DNA of 58,021 nt from RGIG3077 sp964490175 (GCA_964490175.1 CAZBAI010000010.1:1-58021), one strand, 5' to 3'. Counted from the first letter of the stretch, positions 23,767 through 33,035 are shown. Made by a program: numbers and translations. Notes: a model not told the origin generated them from the sequence alone.

Positions 23767-25977
23767 ATGTACAAAACAGCCAAAAATCTTGCTTTCTTTA
23801 TCGTTGCCGCAGTGCTTTCGGTATTTTCCGTTGCAGGCAGCAAAAACACAATCGTCGAACGTTCTTTTTTTGACTCTCCCGTTTTGGCGTCAATATTTAT
23901 TCTTTTTGCGTTGCTGTCGGCACTGATGTGGCTTTTCGGCGGCAAAATCAGCCCAAAATTCAAAATCGCACAAAATTTTTTCAAAAAAATATTCATATGC
24001 TGTGTTTGCGCATTTTTAGCCGAGCAATGCCTGTTTAATTACACAAGCCTTTATAACGGAAAAAACGTCACCGAAATCCCGAATAGCGCCTTACTTATAA
24101 ACGGCTCTGCGGTAAAATCAGAGCAATTTTTTTTGCAAAATGCAGACACAATAACAATCAACGGCAAGGGCACAAACGTGCGGTGCATTCAAATGCAATT
24201 TGCGGGCGATGATGAATCATTTAAAATCACCGCCAATATAAAAGACGACAACAAAAGCGAAAGCTATGTTGTGGCGGCATCGTCACGTGCAAGTGCAAGT
24301 CTTGGCACGGCACAGTTGACCTTAAAGCCCTATGGCACGCTTTATTCGATTGAGCTTCGCCTGACCGAACTTGACGGCACGCTTGAATTTAAAGGCATAT
24401 CGCTTCTTTCGTCAAAGCCGTTTTATTTTAATCATTTCAGAATGTTTTTGCTGTTGATTTTGCTGACTTTTGCCGTTTGCGTCAAGCACTTCGGTTTAAT
24501 GAGATTTGAGTTTAACGCCAAAAAACCAAGCCATCAAGCAGCGCTCTGGCTAATTGCTTTTGTCTGCGCCTTTTCAATGCTGTATTATAAAGACCCCGAA
24601 TCAGAACCCGAAGAATATCCGCTTGAATATATTGCAAATACAAACCCATATTCACAAATGTATGATTCGCTCGAAAAGGGCATTTCATATATTGATATTG
24701 AAGTTTTATCGGGACTGCTTGAGCTTGACAATGTTTACGATTATTCTCAGCGTGAAGAAGCTCACGTGCCTTATCTGTATGACCGTGCGCTTTATAACGG
24801 GAAGTATTATTCCTATTTCGGAATTGCGCCGACCCTCACCTTTTGGAAGCCTTACGCCGCAATTTTCGGCGAATTGCCATCTCTTAACACAGCCCATATT
24901 TTCGCAAGCTTTATATCCTGCCTTGCGCTTTTCGGCGCTGTTTTGGAATTTTTAAAGCGCTATGCGCCTAAAGTCAGCTTGATAATGCTGTTTATTTCGC
25001 TGATTTCATCTGTATTCATGTGCGGAATACCGTTGCCCCTAATTATCGGCGACGCCTATAACATTGCCCCGGCGTTCGGAACAATGTATTTGCTTTTAAC
25101 GTTGCTTTTCGGATTTGCCGCCGTCAATTCACATCGCCCCATACTGCGCTGTGTGTTTCTTGCAATCTCCGGAATTTGCTTTCCTCTTTGCGTAGCTTCA
25201 CGCCCTTCAATCGCCGCCGGAGCAATCATACTGATACCCTCATTCATCTCAATGCTGCGCTGTAAAGATTACAGTTTAAAGGAAAAAATTTTCGGGGCAG
25301 CCTCATTTGCACTGCCGATTATCATAGGGCTTTTGCTGATTGGGCGCTACAACGCCGAACGCTTTGGTTCGCCTTTTGATTTCGGTGCGGCTTACCAGCT
25401 CACCGTTTGCGATGTGACCCAAAAAAGCTTGGATTTGACCGATATCCCCGCCGCAATTTATCTGTATTTCTTCACGCCGATTGATATCAGCGCCGATTTT
25501 CCCTTTATATCGATTCAACAATTGCATTTTTCAAATTTCGGGCATTACTCTTACACCGACTCAATCTTTGGGGCATTCTGCTTTTTGCCGATTTTCCTCG
25601 GCGTTGCGCTGACATTTCTTGTTCTGCGCCGAAAGACTTGCAACTGCGAGAAAAAATGGGTATATCTGTTAGGGCTTATATCCGCTGTATTTGTCGCCTT
25701 TGTTGATTTTTGCTACGGCGGCTCGAATCTGCGCTATGTTTTGGATATTCTCCCCATATTGACCTTAATATCGACAGCCTCGTTGCTGGAATGTCACAAC
25801 GCCGTCAAAAACAATCATTCGCTTGCAACACCGGTGAGCGTTGCTTTGGCAGGTGCGTTTGCTCAAGCAGCGACGTTTTATATATTGATTGCAATATCTT
25901 TCACTGACATTCCTTTGGTCGAAATCAAACCCGAGCTTTATCATCAGCTCAAAAATCTAATTGTATTTTGGCGATAA
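23767..25977 (+). CDS. large polytopic membrane protein, GT-C glycosyltransferase-like
   Basis: The 736-aa protein has about a dozen hydrophobic segments and an extracytoplasmic domain of about 120 residues after the third one. The segment YNAERFGSPFDFGAAYQL resembles a motif frequent in GT39/GT-C-fold sugar transferases, as does ALYNGKYYSYFGIAPTL. The likely role is transfer of a lipid-linked sugar on the outer membrane face; neither donor nor acceptor is visible. I chose ATG 23767 because GAGGTG lies 9 nt upstream; the frame is open to 23737. It is monocistronic. Confidence 0.65.
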   Translation: MYKTAKNLAFFIVAAVLSVFSVAGSKNTIVERSFFDSPVLASIFILFALLSALMWLFGGKISPKFKIAQNFFKKIFICCVCAFLAEQCLFNYTSLYNGKNVTEIPNSALLINGSAVKSEQFFLQNADTITINGKGTNVRCIQMQFAGDDESFKITANIKDDNKSESYVVAASSRASASLGTAQLTLKPYGTLYSIELRLTELDGTLEFKGISLLSSKPFYFNHFRMFLLLILLTFAVCVKHFGLMRFEFNAKKPSHQAALWLIAFVCAFSMLYYKDPESEPEEYPLEYIANTNPYSQMYDSLEKGISYIDIEVLSGLLELDNVYDYSQREEAHVPYLYDRALYNGKYYSYFGIAPTLTFWKPYAAIFGELPSLNTAHIFASFISCLALFGAVLEFLKRYAPKVSLIMLFISLISSVFMCGIPLPLIIGDAYNIAPAFGTMYLLLTLLFGFAAVNSHRPILRCVFLAISGICFPLCVASRPSIAAGAIILIPSFISMLRCKDYSLKEKIFGAASFALPIIIGLLLIGRYNAERFGSPFDFGAAYQLTVCDVTQKSLDLTDIPAAIYLYFFTPIDISADFPFISIQQLHFSNFGHYSYTDSIFGAFCFLPIFLGVALTFLVLRRKTCNCEKKWVYLLGLISAVFVAFVDFCYGGSNLRYVLDILPILTLISTASLLECHNAVKNNHSLATPVSVALAGAFAQAATFYILIAISFTDIPLVEIKPELYHQLKNLIVFWR

Positions 25978-26037
25978 AGGCAATATTTTCTGTTATTTTG
26001 CACAAATTAGTGCCTGTGCTTTTTAATAAAAATGATA

Positions 26038-26066
26038 TTTACAAATAAAAAATTTTATGTTATAAT
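26038..26066 (+). promoter_or_regulatory. promoter for the Ser/Glu-rich surface protein
   Basis: TTTACA (26038-26043) and TATAAT (26061-26066) are 17 nt apart, about 110 nt before the start codon. Confidence 0.6.
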
Positions 26067-26178
26067 GCTTGTATGAAAAGCAAAATCCGCTTTAACGCAT
26101 ACACAAAATCAGCAAAATCAAAATAACACAATAAATATAACCCGTTATCAGTCACACACGGGAAATGGAGGCGATTTG

Positions 26179-27057
26179 ATGAAGCTAAAAAAAGCTTTTG
26201 CCATCACAGCAGCCGCTTTGCTCAGCATACCCTGCCTTTCGGGACTGAGTGCAAGCGCACAAGGATATAACGCATATCTTGCCGGTGTTTACGGCGAATC
26301 ACAGGAAAATGCGGTTTGGTCGTTTAGCGACGGCGACTCTCCCGTTCCGGCGGATTGCACCACAGCGCTTATCGACGGTGACGGAACATACGAAGTCGAA
26401 TGGGTCATGCAGAACCCCCTTATGTACGGTCCGAGAACCGAGTTTATGTGCCTTTTTATCGACGATCTCAACAACCAAACCTACCCTGCGCTGAATATTG
26501 TTGTTGACGAAGTCCTTGTTGACGGCACGGCGATTGAGTATACGCAAAGCGCAAATGCGTGCGATTACAACTACAACGGCGGAGAAATGACCAGAGTTTA
26601 TTTTAAAGATAACTGGGCAGGCTCTAAGGTTGCCGATATCGACGAATATATTCAGATAAACAATTCAATTAAGATTGTATTTACGGTTTCGGGCATGGGC
26701 TTTGACGGTTCGGGCAGCTCGGGCGATTCAAGCGGTTCAGGCGATACAGATGAAAGCTCATTATCGCAAAGCGAAAGCGAATCATCATCGGTTTCCGAAA
26801 GCAAAAGCGAATCATCATCGGTTTCCGAAAGTGAAAGTGAATCTTCGTCCGTTTCCGAAAGCAAAACCTCGTCTGTTTCCGAGGTCAGCTCATCATCATC
26901 ATCGAGTGAAAGCTCTTCAACTGCCGATGACAGTGACGAAAAGTCCGGAGGCGGCGTTAAAACATGGATGATTCTCGTCGGTGTGCTCGGCGTTGCCGCA
27001 GTTGCAGCCGCAATTGTGATTATTATCAAAATCCGAAAGAGCAAATATTATCTGTAA
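26179..27057 (+). CDS. secreted, C-terminally membrane-anchored protein with Ser/Glu-rich stalk
   Basis: The 292-aa protein starts at ATG 26179 with GGAGG upstream. It has a signal peptide (MKLKKAFAITAAALLSIPCL, cleaved after about residue 28), a folded part of about 150 residues (to about 180) with a WVMQNPLMYGPRTEFM segment, a low-complexity Ser/Glu stalk (about 185-255), and a C-terminal hydrophobic helix followed by KIRKSKYYL. The order suggests an exodomain held off the membrane by a flexible stalk. There is no LPxTG motif. The folded domain is not one I recognise. Confidence 0.65.
   Translation: MKLKKAFAITAAALLSIPCLSGLSASAQGYNAYLAGVYGESQENAVWSFSDGDSPVPADCTTALIDGDGTYEVEWVMQNPLMYGPRTEFMCLFIDDLNNQTYPALNIVVDEVLVDGTAIEYTQSANACDYNYNGGEMTRVYFKDNWAGSKVADIDEYIQINNSIKIVFTVSGMGFDGSGSSGDSSGSGDTDESSLSQSESESSSVSESKSESSSVSESESESSSVSESKTSSVSEVSSSSSSSESSSTADDSDEKSGGGVKTWMILVGVLGVAAVAAAIVIIIKIRKSKYYL
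26777..26871 (+). repeat. 30-nt tandem repeat in the Ser/Glu stalk
   Basis: Three in-frame units with a 30-nt period encode the ten-residue pattern SESSSVSESK. The first two are identical in GAATCATCATCGGTTTCCG and the third has diverged. Such repeats change copy number by slippage, which would alter stalk length. Confidence 0.8.
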
Positions 27058-27092
27058 ACGTCTTTGCTTTAAATTTAAGAAAAAGCAGGAAA

Positions 27093-27119
27093 TTAGCACT
27101 CTCAATGCGAGAGTGCTAA
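27093..27119 (+). promoter_or_regulatory. CIRCE element (HrcA operator)
   Basis: TTAGCACTC, nine bases, GAGTGCTAA is an exact match to the CIRCE consensus bound by the heat-shock repressor HrcA. It is followed by ATTTTT, so it could also act as terminator for the surface protein gene. It lies 196 nt before the Hsp20 start, farther than usual. Confidence 0.9.
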
Positions 27120-27147
27120 TTTTTACTTTTTATACACACAAAAAGTG

Positions 27148-27175
27148 TTGATTGTTAATATTTATCGGTTATTAT
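27148..27175 (+). promoter_or_regulatory. possible hsp20 promoter
   Basis: TTGATT (27148-27153) and TATTAT (27170-27175) are 16 nt apart. If this is the promoter used, the CIRCE element lies about 60 to 90 nt upstream of the start rather than over it. No better promoter overlapping CIRCE was seen. Confidence 0.4.
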
Positions 27176-27314
27176 ATAGATGTCGACAAAAGAAGAAAGA
27201 AAAAGAGCTTCCGATGCATAGTTAGCTCTTAAATGCAGGATAATAAGAGAAAGACAAATCTAATCGGCAGCGTTTCGACACGCAGCCAATCAGAACAATT
27301 AGGAGGACAATTTT

Positions 27315-27755
27315 ATGTTTATGACACCCTTTGACAAAAAATCAAATTTATTCTTTGATGACTTTTTTGACGACTTTGACAGGAGCTTTTTTGCAGCAGC
27401 GCCCAGAAATATGGCGCCGCCCAAGGAAATGCCCATCAAGACCGATATAAAAGATATCGGCACGGGATATTTGCTTGAAGCAGAGTTGCCGGGCTTCGGA
27501 AAAGAGGATATCAGCGTTGATATCGACGAAAACAGATTGGTAATTTCGGCGCAAAAATCAAAAGAAAACGACGAAACCGACAAGGACGGCAAATACATCC
27601 GCAAGGAAAGATATTACGGTTGTTACAAGCGCAGCTTTGCCCTTGACGGAATCGATGCAGAAAACGTAAGTGCCAAATTTGAAAACGGCATTCTTGCGCT
27701 GACATTGCCGAAAAAGATTGAGGCTCCGACATCAAGAAAGCTTGAAATCCTCTAA
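27315..27755 (+). CDS. Hsp20/alpha-crystallin family small heat-shock protein
   Basis: This ATP-independent holdase binds unfolding proteins during heat stress. The 146-aa protein has a variable N-terminus (FFDDFFDDFDRSFF), an alpha-crystallin domain (residues 35-130; LEAELPGFGKEDISVDIDENRLVISAQ) and the late FENGILALTLPKK that carries the conserved G-L-L element. The ATG at 27315 follows AGGAGG. The upstream CIRCE points to HrcA control. Confidence 0.93.
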   Translation: MFMTPFDKKSNLFFDDFFDDFDRSFFAAAPRNMAPPKEMPIKTDIKDIGTGYLLEAELPGFGKEDISVDIDENRLVISAQKSKENDETDKDGKYIRKERYYGCYKRSFALDGIDAENVSAKFENGILALTLPKKIEAPTSRKLEIL

Positions 27756-27780
27756 ATACAGGCAAATAACATCACAACAA

Positions 27781-27811
27781 AAAAGGCTTTGCATTTTTTG
27801 CAAAGCCTTTT
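27781..27811. terminator. bidirectional terminator between hsp20 and the lipoprotein gene
   Basis: AAAAGGCTTTGCA and TGCAAAGCCTTTT form a 13-bp stem with a T loop and A/T runs at both ends, between convergent genes. Confidence 0.85.
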
Positions 27812-27816
27812 AATTT

Positions 27817-28467
27817 TCAGTTGACATAGGGAACGATGTCATCGGGGGTAATATCGATTGTTATGCTGTTATATACGCCTGCGGTGATATCGGGCAGGAA
27901 ACTGAGCGTAATTGTCTGAAAATCGGCAATTTCGCTTGTTATAGCAAGCGGAATAACACCGCTTACCGTTTCACCCGGCTTAACAACAGGCGCTTCGCCC
28001 GTGCCGAAAAGAGTGCGGTCAATGTTTTGGGCAACAAAATATCTCGTCATGATTGTCATAACCTGTGCGGTGACAAAATCAGAAGTTTCACCCTCTCCGT
28101 CAACGTGCACATCAAAATTGGCGTAAACACCGGCAGACTGTTCATATTCCGATTCATTGGTCAAGCTAAGGTCAATCAAAACAACTTTCCCGCCGGGATA
28201 TTGCTCAACATCCAGCTCGGAAACGCTGTTTACGGTATATTTAACGCCGTAATAATCATAAACCTCGCCAATCACGCCGCTAACGTCCTCTTGCTCACGA
28301 TTGGCAATATCGGGATTTGCATCAGACGCGCTACCCGAGGAACTTACCTCGCTGATTGTGAATCCATCGGACTTTCCCTTATCACCATTTCCGCTGCAAG
28401 CGGTTGCCGCTGAGCAGAGCACAAGTGCGCAGGTCGTTGCGGCAATAAGCTTTTTTATATCAAACAT
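27817..28467 (-). CDS. lipoprotein with DUF4352-like domain
   Basis: The 216-aa protein begins MFDIKKLIAATTCALVLCSA with lipobox ATAC and lipidated C24, then a polar linker. The C-terminal 140 residues resemble DUF4352-type Ig-like domains: GVKYTVNSVSELD, then GGKVVLIDLSLTNES and a late VSGVIPLAI. Such proteins sit on the outer membrane face and bind ligands or envelope partners; no specific role is known. The ATG follows AAGGAG, and the promoter lies just upstream. Confidence 0.75.
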   Translation of the reverse strand: MFDIKKLIAATTCALVLCSAATACSGNGDKGKSDGFTISEVSSSGSASDANPDIANREQEDVSGVIGEVYDYYGVKYTVNSVSELDVEQYPGGKVVLIDLSLTNESEYEQSAGVYANFDVHVDGEGETSDFVTAQVMTIMTRYFVAQNIDRTLFGTGEAPVVKPGETVSGVIPLAITSEIADFQTITLSFLPDITAGVYNSITIDITPDDIVPYVN

Positions 28468-28506
28468 ATTTTTTCTCCTTATTTTATAATAAAAGCGCTG
28501 CATATT

Positions 28507-28535
28507 ATTTTACCACTTTTGCGCCGAAATTGCAA
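28507..28535 (-). promoter_or_regulatory. promoter for the lipoprotein gene
   Basis: TTGCAA (28530-28535) and TAAAAT (28507-28512) are 17 nt apart on the minus strand. Confidence 0.65.
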
Positions 28536-28570
28536 TAGCTTTTTTCTCTTTTTTCAAATTTTAACAAAAT

Positions 28571-28600
28571 TTAAAGCAGAACCGTATCAGCTCTGCTTTA
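28571..28600 (-). terminator. terminator of the M23 peptidase gene
   Basis: AAAGCAGA and TCTGCTTT form an 8-bp stem, followed on the minus strand by AAATTTTGTT. Confidence 0.6.
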
Positions 28601-28606
28601 AAGTCT

Positions 28607-30397
28607 TTATTCCGAAATATAATTAAGCGGGTTTGTATAAGCGCCGTTAAGCCTTACCTCAAAGTGAACGTGGTTTCCGCTTGAGTTGCCCGTGCTGCCG
28701 ACTTCGGCGATTTTTGTGCCCTTTGTGACCTTAGTGCCGGCTTCAACATTCAGTGCGCTTGCGTGCGCATAAAGCGTAACATAGCCGTTTCCGTGATCTA
28801 TCATGACATAATTGCCGTAGCTGGAATGCCAACCGGAAATAATAACCGTGCCGTCATCTGCGGCGCAAATCGGTGTGCCGTAGCTTGTGGCAATATCAAC
28901 ACCGTGATGCCACGAAGAGAAATAACAGCTGACATATCCGGTTGTGCAGGGGCGGCTAAACGTACCTGTTCCGAGATTTTCAATTGCGCCTGTATATTCG
29001 CTTGTGGGGTAATAAGCCGCCTGAACGGTTTCCTTCGTGCCGACGTGTATTTCCTCGGCAACAGGCTCTTTAATAACGTTGGTTGAAATAATGCTTCTTG
29101 ATGAAATCTCACCGTCGATATAAACAACTTCCTCGGTAGTTTCCAAAATACCGTCCTCACCGGCAACGGTTATTTGCTGTTTGCCCTTTGTCAGCGAAGC
29201 ATCGTCAACGGAAACAGATGTGTATGCTATATTGTCGGTGCTTTTCTTTTCAACGCTGTATGTTACAGGCAAAAGTCTTTGTTGCTTTGTCACCGTGACT
29301 TTTGCGCCGGCGTAGCAAATATTGTCAACATCGGGGTTTAGGGTGCGAAGCTCATCTAATGTCATGTTGTTTTTTGCGGCAATGCTCTCGGGCGTGTCGC
29401 CGCTTTGAATCGTATAAGACTTTTGCACTGCCACAGTGCTGTCAAAAAGCGCCTGTGCCTCTTGTGCGGTGATTACGCTTTCCGTAAGATAAAGCCCCGA
29501 AGTAAGAACGGGTGTGTTTACAAAGCGCACATTATAAGCGCCGCTTACACTGTTGTATGAAGCAAGAATTTCATCAAGCGAGCCGAGCACGGCGTCGTAA
29601 TCCTCAGCGGAAACAGCTCCGTAAAAATCCTCGCCGATATATAAACCGTAAGCTTGTGCAAGCTCCTCCGAAGAGTTCACAATCATCTTGTCGGCAAGCT
29701 CGTTTGTGCCGATATATTGACTTTGCGCATCGATTATTTTAAGAGAAAACTTAGGTGTAAAGCTAACGGTTTCGTTTTCATCGACATAAGATATACGCTT
29801 TAACACTTCAACCTGCGCTTGCTCAACATCGCCCTCGGTTTCGATAAAACCAAGCTCCTGACCGTTGTATTCAACGCTCACGGCATATTCAAGTCCGGAA
29901 ATATAATTGAACAGCCCGAAAAAGAAAGCGATTGAAGCGACCGGTGCGGCAACATTGAAAAGCGAAGCCAAATGCCTTTTTGAGCGCCAAAGCATAGCCG
30001 CAAAGGTGTGTGCGCAGTCGCTTGCCGCGATTTTTGCGCCGCAACCGCTTCTGACGACTTTATATCGCTGAGAAAGGGTTTTGCAACCGGAATATACATG
30101 AACAAACGGCATTATAGCCTTGAGAAGCAAAAGCTTTGCCAAAACGCCGCTTTTTTTAAAGCATGGCTTTAAGGCGCAACCGAGTTTTTTCAAAGCGCCA
30201 AAGCTCATCTTGGCAAGCGATTTGACCGCAAGGACGGTTATCACCGAAATGCTCTCACCTAACGAGGACAAGCCCTTAAACAGCCCGACAAAAGCATTTT
30301 TCACATTGCTTACAATGCCAAGAAATTTGCCGCTTTCCTTAGAAGATGCATTTTCCGGCGCTTCGAGAAAAAATTCGGAATCGTTAATATCGCTCAT
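28607..30397 (-). CDS. LysM-G5-M23 cell-wall endopeptidase
   Basis: The 596-aa protein has a cytoplasmic, Lys-rich N-terminus of about 140 residues, one membrane helix (about 145-170), an exoplasmic region, a LysM domain (about 330-375, IQSGDTPESIAAKNNMTLDE), a G5 domain (about 385-460) and a C-terminal M23 metallopeptidase with H498-x3-D501 and H576-x-H578 as zinc ligands. It should cut peptidoglycan cross-bridges and is membrane-tethered. The unusually long cytoplasmic N-terminus is not a known domain. It is a single gene with its own promoter and terminator. Confidence 0.88.
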   Translation of the reverse strand: MSDINDSEFFLEAPENASSKESGKFLGIVSNVKNAFVGLFKGLSSLGESISVITVLAVKSLAKMSFGALKKLGCALKPCFKKSGVLAKLLLLKAIMPFVHVYSGCKTLSQRYKVVRSGCGAKIAASDCAHTFAAMLWRSKRHLASLFNVAAPVASIAFFFGLFNYISGLEYAVSVEYNGQELGFIETEGDVEQAQVEVLKRISYVDENETVSFTPKFSLKIIDAQSQYIGTNELADKMIVNSSEELAQAYGLYIGEDFYGAVSAEDYDAVLGSLDEILASYNSVSGAYNVRFVNTPVLTSGLYLTESVITAQEAQALFDSTVAVQKSYTIQSGDTPESIAAKNNMTLDELRTLNPDVDNICYAGAKVTVTKQQRLLPVTYSVEKKSTDNIAYTSVSVDDASLTKGKQQITVAGEDGILETTEEVVYIDGEISSRSIISTNVIKEPVAEEIHVGTKETVQAAYYPTSEYTGAIENLGTGTFSRPCTTGYVSCYFSSWHHGVDIATSYGTPICAADDGTVIISGWHSSYGNYVMIDHGNGYVTLYAHASALNVEAGTKVTKGTKIAEVGSTGNSSGNHVHFEVRLNGAYTNPLNYISE

Positions 30398-30444
30398 GAT
30401 GATAACCCCCTTTCAATTGATTACAAAACAGTTACATTACTATA

Positions 30445-30472
30445 ATTATATCGTTTTGGCGGATAAAAACAA
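30445..30472 (-). promoter_or_regulatory. promoter for the M23 peptidase gene
   Basis: TTGTTT (30467-30472) and TATAAT (30445-30450) are 16 nt apart on the minus strand. Confidence 0.5.
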
Positions 30473-30710
30473 TGAACAAACTGTTAAGTTACGAAAAAAT
30501 CGCATTTTTTCGTTATTGTGCACAAATTATAAGATGTCAAATTGTCAATATTGACAGCTCGTTTAATGCAACAGAAGAAATTTATACACAAACAGGTCAT
30601 AATATAGTTTTTGCCTCAAGCACATTATTTGTAACAATTTGCAGTAATTTTGAATTGATTATGTAACCGAATCTGAAAAAAAATCAAGTTTGCAAAAGAC
30701 TTGCAAACGC
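30473..30710. other. A+T-rich gap without a recognisable gene
   Basis: This gap lies between the M23 promoter and the GH74 terminator. It holds AAAAAATCGCATTTTTT and TGTCAATATTGACA inverted repeats, which may be protein-binding sites near the M23 promoter. No frame with a start signal was found on either strand. Confidence 0.5.
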
Positions 30711-30748
30711 AAAAATCCCCTCAAAACAAAGAGTTTTAAGGGGATTTT
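30711..30748 (-). terminator. terminator of the GH36-GH74 operon
   Basis: AAAATCCCCTTAAAAC and GTTTTGAGGGGATTTT pair over 16 positions with one G-T or mismatch, around a TCTTT loop. TGCG follows on the minus strand, with the T-run inside the stem end. Confidence 0.8.
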
Positions 30749-30794
30749 CAAATGTTGTAATTGTTACATATCGGTTACAGCCGTAACATTTTGC

Positions 30795-33035
30795 CTATTC
30801 GATATATGCGGCGTCATCGCCTTGAATAATACCTCTGCCGTTGGAAACAAAGTACACTCTGCCGAAGATATCGGGGTCGCCCGTAATGCAGTTTGCCGAA
30901 GTGTTTCCGAAAAGATGCCAATCATCATTGATACGCTCCCACGTTTGGCACATATCGGTTGAGCGGTATACGCCGTAGCCGTGTTCTTCGGTCGTGCCGA
31001 TGCAGTAAATCGCATAAGAATCATCATCAAGACCTTTTCCGAAGCCAAGACAGTTTGCGTCGATACTTTTGAAAATCTCAAAATTTTTGCCGCCGTCCAC
31101 AGAATGGAAAATATAGCCGCCGCCGCAAAGCCAAAGCTCATCTTCGTGACCCGTTACGGAATAGAGCGAAGCGCCCTCAAGAACGTTTCCGTTGACCATT
31201 GTAAAACTGTTGCCGCCGTCTGTGCTGGAATAAAGCATACCGTTTGAGGTGGCATAATACTTCATGGGATTAACTCTGTCGGCAACCACTGTGCATTTAT
31301 AGGGCAAGCCGTCGCATTCCGACCATGTTTCGCCGAAATCGGTCGTAACAAACGCCGTTGAAGAAACGCCGCTCGGCGCCCAAATAAACGAACTGCCGTC
31401 GCTTGCAACCGCAACGCTTCCGCCTGTTGCCGCTTCGCACCCTTCGGGCAGATTCGCCTTGCTGAAAGTGTAGCCGCCGTCTTTGGAATATACCAAAGGA
31501 CCTGCGGTTTCGCCCTTGCCGCACCGCACAACGATATCTGTTGCAAGCCAGCCGCAGTCTATATCGTTCGATACCTGTGAGGTTCTGAAAATCGCATCGC
31601 TTCCCGGAGCTTCATCAACACTTTTGTGTACAAATCCGCCGAGATCGCCCATAATCGAATAAAGGTCGGGGTCGCCCGGAGGGCAGATAACCTTAAACAC
31701 CGCTGTTTCTTCAATGCCCTTTGAGAATATGTCGATATGAGTTCCGCCGGTTTCCATTGACTGTATTCCGCTTGCACGCATAAGCGCATATCCGGTTGTA
31801 TAGAACGCTTCGTCCGAGTTAAACGGATTTATCTCAACCGTTGTAATCCACCAGCCGACAGTATCTGTTCCGGCAAGAGCGTTCACCCAGCCCTGCTGCG
31901 AATGGTCAACGGTTTTGCCGTTTGTGCAAGTATCAAACCATGTTTTGCCGCCGTCGGTCGAATAATATAAAATACCCTTTATAGGCCAATAAAGACCGAG
32001 CGCCGAAGTGATGATTCTGTTAGGGTCGTTAGGGTCAACCGAAATACCGCCGAAGCCGTGCTGTGCAACGCCGCTCGGAATAGTCGGAGTAATATCGCAA
32101 AGTTCAAGCGTTTGGCTGTCAAGAGAATACACATAGCCCGAAGTCGGCTCAACGTTCGGGCCTGCCGTATCGCTGTAAGCGATATAGACCGTTCCGCTTG
32201 AAGAAATATCCGATGATATCGGGTAATAGCCGGCGGGTGCGCCGCCAACGCACTGCCACGTTGAACCTGCGTCATTCGATACATAAATTGTATTGCCCGA
32301 TGTATCCGCTACGCCGACAAAGATTTGATTTGTGGCGCTTCCCGATTCGCTTGAAGCCTTGTTGAACAGAACCCACGTCAAGCCGACCGAGTTGCTTTCC
32401 TGCGAATAGCTGCCCTTTGTGGGAAACGATTCAACCGCCGAAAAGCTTTTTCCGTAGTCGCTTGATTTCATCAAGCCGTGATTTCTTGTCGCAAAATATA
32501 TAATACTGTTATCGTTAGGGTCAACAACAAGCCTTTCACCGCAGCCTCTGCCCGATTGATTGCCGCCGCAGGTCGCTTCAATATATGTTCTTTCCCACGT
32601 TGCGCCATAGTCATCAGAGCAGATTATAAGCGCATCATCGCCGTATGTGCCGCAAGCGGCATAAACCCTGTTCGGTTCAACGGGGTCGGTGGCAATGCTT
32701 TCGATTCCCGTATATACCCATTCGCTTTCGTTGCCGAAAAAGTCGGTAATGCATATCCATTTTCCCTGCGAGGTGTCATAACGATAAGCACCGCCGATGT
32801 CCGTTCGGCAATATACAAGTCCCTGCTGCGTCGGGTTAAACACAATTCCCGTAATATATCCGCCGCCGCCGATATCAACACCGTCCCAAACATACTCAAC
32901 AGTCGCACCCATCAAAGAATCAGCCGAATCCGATGTAGAAGAGCTTTTCTCCTCCTTATCGCAGCCGCCGAAAGCGCCGACGCCGAGCGCCGCCGCCAAA
33001 ACAACAGCGGCAAACCTTTTTGCCAAAGTCTTCAT
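30795..33035 (-). CDS. GH74 xyloglucanase-like lipoprotein
   Basis: GH74 enzymes cut the beta-1,4-glucan backbone of xyloglucan with inversion. The 746-aa protein has a lipoprotein signal (lipobox GAFGGC, lipidated C25), a Ser/Asp linker, then paired seven-bladed beta-propellers. Blades show BNR/Asp-box repeats (SNDAGSTW, STDGGKTWFD, TTDFGETW, STDGGNSFT). The GH74 start YVWDGVDIGGGGYITGIVFNP is clear. The two catalytic acids are probably D117 (ESIATDP) and D464 (MGDLGGFVH), by comparison with the two Asp of Xgh74A. Surface anchoring suits an enzyme that trims polymer outside the cell. It lies 28 nt after GH36. Confidence 0.85.
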   Translation of the reverse strand: MKTLAKRFAAVVLAAALGVGAFGGCDKEEKSSSTSDSADSLMGATVEYVWDGVDIGGGGYITGIVFNPTQQGLVYCRTDIGGAYRYDTSQGKWICITDFFGNESEWVYTGIESIATDPVEPNRVYAACGTYGDDALIICSDDYGATWERTYIEATCGGNQSGRGCGERLVVDPNDNSIIYFATRNHGLMKSSDYGKSFSAVESFPTKGSYSQESNSVGLTWVLFNKASSESGSATNQIFVGVADTSGNTIYVSNDAGSTWQCVGGAPAGYYPISSDISSSGTVYIAYSDTAGPNVEPTSGYVYSLDSQTLELCDITPTIPSGVAQHGFGGISVDPNDPNRIITSALGLYWPIKGILYYSTDGGKTWFDTCTNGKTVDHSQQGWVNALAGTDTVGWWITTVEINPFNSDEAFYTTGYALMRASGIQSMETGGTHIDIFSKGIEETAVFKVICPPGDPDLYSIMGDLGGFVHKSVDEAPGSDAIFRTSQVSNDIDCGWLATDIVVRCGKGETAGPLVYSKDGGYTFSKANLPEGCEAATGGSVAVASDGSSFIWAPSGVSSTAFVTTDFGETWSECDGLPYKCTVVADRVNPMKYYATSNGMLYSSTDGGNSFTMVNGNVLEGASLYSVTGHEDELWLCGGGYIFHSVDGGKNFEIFKSIDANCLGFGKGLDDDSYAIYCIGTTEEHGYGVYRSTDMCQTWERINDDWHLFGNTSANCITGDPDIFGRVYFVSNGRGIIQGDDAAYIE

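Noticed and set aside
26777..26871. Possible CRISPR array from the 30-nt periodicity
   Set aside because: The units are contiguous without spacers and encode an in-frame Ser/Glu stalk.
26652..27044. 130-aa Asp/Glu/Ser-rich minus-strand frame opposite the surface protein
   Set aside because: It mirrors the Ser/Glu repeat of the plus-strand gene and has no start signal.
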